Program-made: the position numbers and the translations under genes | Notes under the pieces: generated by a model | The model's input: only the letters and a program-made list of their open reading frames with translations | Databases searched by the model: none | Told to the model about the DNA's origin: nothing | Part shown: positions 59,894 through 64,000 of the stretch, one piece after another | Numbering within the stretch: the stretch's first letter is position 1 | How the letters are laid out: each line of letters starts with the position of its first letter | From: Ancrocorticia sp047501485 | GTDB lineage: Bacteria; Actinomycetota; Actinomycetes; Actinomycetales; Actinomycetaceae | Assembly: GCA_047501485.1 (NCBI GenBank) | Contig: JAZDRN010000001.1 | Location: 186,001-250,000, forward strand | Direction of reading: 5' to 3' | Length of the DNA: 64,000 nucleotides

Positions 59894-60136
59894 TCTGGCC
59901 CTCGCTACATCATGATTGACTACGCGACTCTTCCTCTCTACTTCGTCACTCCGAGCGGCGAGGAAATCACGGAAGCCAATATTTCCGGATATAAGGTGAC
60001 TTCACAAGACCCGGTCGGCGGCACTGTATTCGACGTCATATACATGACTGATGACGAAGGCAATGAATATGACAACTTGGTTGATATGACGGGTATTTCA
60101 TCGATTACCCTGACGATTGAGCCGGTTGGGAACTGA
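59894..60136 (+). pseudogene. 3' part of the split PASTA-like lipoprotein gene
   Basis: Continues the lipoprotein in frame after the IS: SGPRYIMIDYATLPLYFVTP, then EEITEANISGYKVTSQDPVG and DDEGNEYDNLVDMTG, ending ITLTIEPVGN. With the 5' part it gives a protein of about 170 residues, with Q-D-P-V-G-G-T-V-F-D near the position where PASTA domains close. Such domains bind muropeptides or beta-lactams in other proteins; for this lipoprotein that is only an analogy. Confidence 0.85.
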
Positions 60137-60690
60137 TATGTGAGGAACTTGGAATGGTAGCGGCCGGCTCTGCTGTGTCGTACGACTTGAGACCGGCCCC
60201 TGATTTGCTGGAGTAACTCCGAAGAGGTATGTGCCGGTCCTGGATAAGCAGTTGCTAGGGCTCGTCACGTCTAGTCCTGCTGGTTCTCGTGCCATCAGTT
60301 TCTATGGTTACTCAATCCGACCCGAGCTGTCCGTAGTTGGTTCCTTCTATATTGGGATGAGCAGGATTGGTACCGATGCTGGAACATCGTGGAGTATTTG
60401 TGCTGGGAGCATTTGAGGTTGGCGACTAGCTCAAGGAATTGTCCGATCCCAATCATGCTTGGGCTTTTCGGGTGGTGGTTCATGCTTACGGTGGAGGTGC
60501 CATAAGTTTCCGTTTGGCATCCTGAGAGTAGGCCAAAGGTCTCCGATGCCAAAGGATGAGCATCGGAGACGCAGCCGGTTGCACTCTGCCAGCAGCAACC
60601 GTCTACCTAGCCGATAGCCGGGGCGACAGTCGCTGACCTTCGCCCCGGCTATCGTGGCAGGATTGGAGGAACATTGCCGAAAGGAACAGC
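60137..60690. other. Intergenic stretch with two perfect stem-loops
   Basis: About 550 bp with no supported gene. A 10-bp stem (TCTCCGATGC, 60540-60549 with 60560-60569) and a 15-bp stem (CGATAGCCGGGGCGA, 60612-60626 with 60640-60654, 13-nt loop) occur near the right side. The second ends 36 bp before the next start codon and has no T-run; it may be a terminator for upstream transcription or a leader structure. Confidence 0.55.
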
Positions 60691-61626
60691 ATGAAAATCC
60701 TCGTGACAGACTCGCTACAGCTGGGTATCGAATGGCCTCCCGGCTCAATTGTCCTTCCCTTCGATGAATCGCGGCCGATCCCGGACGAGCTTCTGGATGC
60801 AGACGCGATCGTTTGCTGGGGGAGTTCCGCATCTTTGCAGTCCATGCAGCAGATGCCCAATCTGCGCTGGGTGCAGTCGCTTTCTGCCGGCACTGATTCC
60901 TTCGCCGCCGCGGGGCTGCCCGAATCCGTGCTGCTTACTTCCGGCCGCGGGCTGCATGACCACACTGTCACTGAGCACGCCGTCGCGCTGCTGCTGGCAC
61001 TGGTACGGGAGATACCGGATTTCGTCCACGCGCAGGACGCCCACCACTGGGCCACCGAGAAGAGAGGTGCCAAACCTCTTCATGATCCACGGCGGGTATC
61101 AACGCTCATTGATGCGAATGTGTTGATCTGGGGATTTGGATCCATCGGGCAGTCCATGGCTCCGGTTCTCACGGCGCTCGGCTGTCATGTGCGGGGTGTG
61201 GCGCGCACGGCAGGCGTTCGTGCGGGATATGAGGTGATAGCTACGGAGAGCGTTCGCGAGGCCCTTCCCGCCACGGATGTACTTGTCATGGTCCTGCCAT
61301 CGGAGCCCGAGACCCAGAAGGTGCTGAACGCAGAATTGCTGAAGCTGCTGCCTGGCCGCTCCTTGGTCTGCAACGTTGGCCGGGGTTCAACAGTTGATGA
61401 GGATGCTCTGGTTGCGGCACTTCGGGATGGAGCGATTGCCGGAGCTGCGCTCGACGTGATGGAATCCGAACCGCTTCCTCCGGAATCACCGCTGTGGGAT
61501 GCTCCCAATTGCCTGCTCACGCCGCATGTTGCGGGTTTTCGCGCGCACGGAGCGGACAAACTTGTTGGCGGGAACATCAGGGCGTTTCTTGCCGGAGAGC
61601 AGTTGCGCAACGTGGTCGAGCGTTGA
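60691..61626 (+). CDS. D-2-hydroxyacid dehydrogenase
   Basis: A 311-residue NAD(P)-dependent D-2-hydroxyacid dehydrogenase. The substrate domain (residues 1-95, with SLSAGTDSF and the DHTVTEHAVALLLAL dimer segment) is followed by the Rossmann domain with VLIWGFGSIGQSMAPVL (about 143), then the active-site Arg (NVGRGSTVDEDALVAAL), Glu (DVMESEPLPPESPLW) and His (LLTPHVAGF). It may act on hydroxypyruvate, glyoxylate or phosphoglycerate-like acids. The start follows a weak ribosome site. Confidence 0.9.
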   Translation: MKILVTDSLQLGIEWPPGSIVLPFDESRPIPDELLDADAIVCWGSSASLQSMQQMPNLRWVQSLSAGTDSFAAAGLPESVLLTSGRGLHDHTVTEHAVALLLALVREIPDFVHAQDAHHWATEKRGAKPLHDPRRVSTLIDANVLIWGFGSIGQSMAPVLTALGCHVRGVARTAGVRAGYEVIATESVREALPATDVLVMVLPSEPETQKVLNAELLKLLPGRSLVCNVGRGSTVDEDALVAALRDGAIAGAALDVMESEPLPPESPLWDAPNCLLTPHVAGFRAHGADKLVGGNIRAFLAGEQLRNVVER

Positions 61627-61772
61627 GTCGGTGGAGGCGCTGAGTACCTGAACTATTCTTCGTTTTCGGCATAGGCGCGCGGTGAGCCGCATCGACGTGT
61701 TGAAGCTGTGCGGCGAGGAACTCTCGCCAATCTTGTCTCCAATGTTGGTACTCTGACGAAGAGGATGTGATC

Positions 61773-62612
61773 ATGACCGGTCTGTGTGTGCTTCAAGTGC
61801 CTCAATGGCAGGGGTCGGGAGCGCCCACGGCGCGTAGATTGCGCGATGGCGCTGCCCATCTTGCTGCCATGATTCCCGCGGAAAACCGATGGACAGTGAC
61901 GCTCAGAAACGCGGTTTGTGAAATGCGGGGTGGTGTGCAGAATTCTGACGTGCTGGTGGAACAGCTGCGCGCAGTGCGCACGGCGGTCGCGGCGGTGGCT
62001 CCGACTGATCTAGTGGTGAGCGTCGGTGGTGACTGTGCCGTGGAGCTCGCACCAGTCGAGGCGGCATTGTCCGCTCATCAAAACCGACTTGCCGTTGTGC
62101 GGTTCGACGCGCACGCAGACCTCAATTCACCGGAGACATCACCGTCCGGAGCATTTCATGGGATGGTGCTGCGCACTCTCATGGGTGACGGGCCCGACGA
62201 GTTGAAACCAAGCCGAATCCTGCCAGCGGATCTGGTGGTCCTGGCGGGGGTTCGCGCTCTGGATCCTGGTGAGCAGGACTTTATTGATCGCCGTGGGATC
62301 CGGCACCTCAGTGTCACCCAGTTGGGTGACCCGGAACTGCTGTTGTCCGCAGTGCGAGCCACCGGTGCCGAAGCAGTTTACATCCACATCGACCTTGATG
62401 TCCTCGATCCCGGCGTGTTCTCCTCAGTCGGCTCGCCTGAGCCGGACGGCCTCACGGTCGGCACACTTTTGCGAGCAGTGCGTGCACTTGCAGAAGAGTT
62501 CACACCCGCCGGCATTGGAATCACCGAGTATGAAAGAGCTGACGAGACGGACAAGGATGAAGAACCGCTCGAACACGTTGTCGCGGGGGTTCTTGACGCC
62601 GTTCGGAAGTAG
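61773..62612 (+). CDS. Arginase/agmatinase/formiminoglutamase family protein
   Basis: A 279-residue ureohydrolase-fold protein. Manganese motifs are VVSVGGDCAVELAPVEAAL (the GGDH motif, with Cys replacing His), VVRFDAHADLNSP and YIHIDLDVLDPGVF, with the later Glu in GIGITEYERADE. The replacement of His by Cys in the first motif is unusual and also occurs in some actinobacterial members annotated as arginase-family. The substrate (arginine, agmatine, guanidino acid) cannot be assigned. The ATG two codons into the frame is preferred for spacing to GAGG. Confidence 0.87.
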   Translation: MTGLCVLQVPQWQGSGAPTARRLRDGAAHLAAMIPAENRWTVTLRNAVCEMRGGVQNSDVLVEQLRAVRTAVAAVAPTDLVVSVGGDCAVELAPVEAALSAHQNRLAVVRFDAHADLNSPETSPSGAFHGMVLRTLMGDGPDELKPSRILPADLVVLAGVRALDPGEQDFIDRRGIRHLSVTQLGDPELLLSAVRATGAEAVYIHIDLDVLDPGVFSSVGSPEPDGLTVGTLLRAVRALAEEFTPAGIGITEYERADETDKDEEPLEHVVAGVLDAVRK

Positions 62613-62842
62613 GCCATGAAACAAGTAGGCCATGAAACATGACTGGCCCTTCTTCGACGAGCGTCAACTTGAAATGGATCGCAGCCGTTTGCCGTGTAGC
62701 GCAGCGCTTCCCGGCATTCTTGGTTGCTGATGCGGTCTCCCTCCCGTAACCGTCCGTGAATCACGCTCTGCCGCGAATAGAAGTCTCTACGAGCCTCTAT
62801 GAGCTGCAGCCGCACTCGAACCGGTTTGGTAGCATGCAGCGC

Positions 62843-63280
62843 ATGAGTATCAGACTCGACAACGTCGGCATCGCCGTTCGCGACATTGAAGCGGCAATCG
62901 CGTTCTTCACGGACCTTGGGCTCACAATTCTTGGTCGCGATACCATCAGCGGCAAGTGGGCCGATACTGCGGTTGGACTTGATGGTAATCATGCCAAGAT
63001 CGCACTGCTTCAGACGCCAGATGGTCAAAGCCGTATCGAGCTTTTCGAGTACATGCACCCCGAGGCGATCGAGTCCGAGCCCACTCGTCCCCACCAGATT
63101 GGCATGCACCGGGTCGCCTTCCAAGTGGACGATATCGATGAGGCTTTGCAGATCGCTGCGACTCATGGCTGCTACCCGCTTCGTGGTATTGCCACCTACG
63201 AGGACATCTATGAACTCACGTACCTTCGCGGTCCCAGTGGCATCCTCGTGATGCTGGCCCAGGATCTGAGGAAGAATTGA
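62843..63280 (+). CDS. VOC (glyoxalase/bleomycin-resistance fold) protein
   Basis: A 145-residue vicinal-oxygen-chelate protein with two beta-alpha-beta repeats. The first begins IRLDNVGIAVRDIEAAIAFF and includes SRIELFEYMHP; the second begins GMHRVAFQVDDIDEALQIA and ends YELTYLRGPSGILVMLAQ. Metal-ligand positions (His or Glu) are partly visible. Members include glyoxalase I, extradiol dioxygenases and drug-sequestering proteins; the sequence alone does not decide. A short ATG two residues after another ATG fits the fold start. Confidence 0.85.
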   Translation: MSIRLDNVGIAVRDIEAAIAFFTDLGLTILGRDTISGKWADTAVGLDGNHAKIALLQTPDGQSRIELFEYMHPEAIESEPTRPHQIGMHRVAFQVDDIDEALQIAATHGCYPLRGIATYEDIYELTYLRGPSGILVMLAQDLRKN

Positions 63281-63834
63281 GGGACGCGAGCTGGGAACGC
63301 ATTGGCGAACGGCGTTCCATCCACGAGCAGACACTCAGGCTCGATCGGGATTTTCCGAGTCCGAAGGACGTCTGACCACGCCTTGCGGCTTACAAGACTG
63401 GCGGCGATGCCTGCTATTCGTGTGACTTGGCGTCTTCGTGTGACTCGGCGATGTTTTCGGACACACGCGGCCAAGGTTGACCTCGCTGGGCCTCGATATT
63501 CTCATTGAACCGTCGCATCAGCTCCGAGAAGATGCGCACGTCAGTGGAACTCCAGTCTTCGGTGGTCGCTGCGAAGGACTTGCGCCGACTGGAACATTCA
63601 TGTTGATCATTGGCTTGTGCCACGCCGGTGTGATCACCTATCTCAATGTTTACTCGGAAGAGCGAAACGTTGTCTGGGGTCCCTCACCGGGCTTGGGTAC
63701 GGCACACGGATGCCAGCGTCCCAAGCGATTGACATAGTGATCGCCGCGGCTCGGTGCGGAATCCATGGTGGCCAGCTGGAAAGACGAAAGAAAGCCAACG
63801 CCCAGCTCCCCGTCCGTCTTCCGGGCTGCGATCT
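63281..63834. other. Intergenic or decayed stretch
   Basis: About 550 bp with no intact gene. On the minus strand around 63425-63570 the frame reads TEDWSSTDVRIFSELMRRFN, which resembles the end of a MarR-type regulator and may be a remnant of a duplicate of the gene to the right. The rest is unassigned. Confidence 0.35.
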
Positions 63835-64000
63835 CTAGACGTGATCCACCCCTTCGGAGAGCTTGAAAAGCAGGCGAGCCAATTCGTCCTGCTCGGCCGG
63901 AGAAAGCGGTGCGAAGTACTGCTCGGAATGTATTTGCCGCTCTGCGAGGATGTTCTCGGTGGTCTCAACACCGCTGGGCGTCAGCCGAACTTGTGTGGCG
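63835..64000 (-). CDS. MarR family regulator, 3' part (runs off window)
   Basis: The last 54 codons and the stop of a gene that continues beyond the window: VRLTPSGVETTENILAERQI, then FAPLSPAEQDELARLLFKL and a short EGVDHV end. The T-P-x-G near the wing and the A-P-L-S-x-A-E-x-x-x-L-x-x-L-L pattern are the C-terminal hallmarks of MarR regulators (wing end and dimerisation helix). The DNA-binding part is outside the window. Confidence 0.8.
   Translation of the reverse strand, partial: ATQVRLTPSGVETTENILAERQIHSEQYFAPLSPAEQDELARLLFKLSEGVDHV

Overview
The window is a high-GC actinobacterial chromosome segment. The housekeeping genes (short isoprenyl transferase uppS, xseA/xseB, ispH, ychF, greA, msrA), the mycoredoxin-like glutaredoxin and the actinobacterial-type Bax inhibitor with a Gln/Tyr/Gly tail fit the family Actinomycetaceae or a close relative. 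That placement is inferred from gene content, not from a marker-gene search.

Bases 1-23,800 are a stable core. They hold a DUF488 protein, a PadR-controlled membrane protein, a thiosulfate-type importer with a TusA-like carrier, a HAD phosphatase, a glutaredoxin, an ABC-2 exporter, a Bax inhibitor, an FKBP isomerase, a short UvrA-like ATPase, msrA, greA, a hemolysin III protein, uppS, a PfkB kinase, xseB-xseA, ispH, an AlkD-like glycosylase and rmuC. One small island (12,450-13,560) carries two unrecognised genes, one of them frameshifted.

Bases 23,800-26,620 hold an unusual CRISPR locus: one ORF that joins an intact-looking HD nuclease domain of type I-G (I-U) Cas3 type to a region resembling a Cascade large subunit, followed 40 bp later by an 18-repeat array of 28-bp type I-E-like repeats. 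No helicase, Cas1, Cas2, Cas5, Cas6 or Cas7 gene is present in the window. The ORF begins across a sequence that resembles a CRISPR repeat.

Bases 26,730-35,740 are a sugar-acid catabolic cluster: a LacI regulator divergent from KDPG-type aldolase and KDG kinase genes, then an IclR regulator divergent from a zinc dehydrogenase, an L-fuconate dehydratase-like enolase, a gluconate 5-dehydrogenase-like SDR and an anion:cation symporter family (ACS) permease. Together they could import a hexonate or deoxyhexonate, oxidise or dehydrate it to a 2-keto-3-deoxy acid, phosphorylate that and cleave it to pyruvate plus a triose phosphate.

From ychF (36,487-37,563) onward the window is a patchwork of mobile DNA: a large serine recombinase 27 bp after ychF, a cluster of nine 10-11-bp repeats, two 157-bp direct repeats, an IS3-family element, a ROK sugar-uptake operon, a Tn554-like pair of tyrosine recombinases inside IS3-type transposase genes, two GNAT acetyltransferases, IS630 remnants, and an IS256-family element that splits a lipoprotein gene with a 9-bp target duplication. 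A 6-base assembly gap (59,750-59,755) lies at the end of this IS. The right end carries a 2-hydroxyacid dehydrogenase, an arginase-family protein, a VOC protein and the 3' part of a MarR-type regulator that runs off the window.
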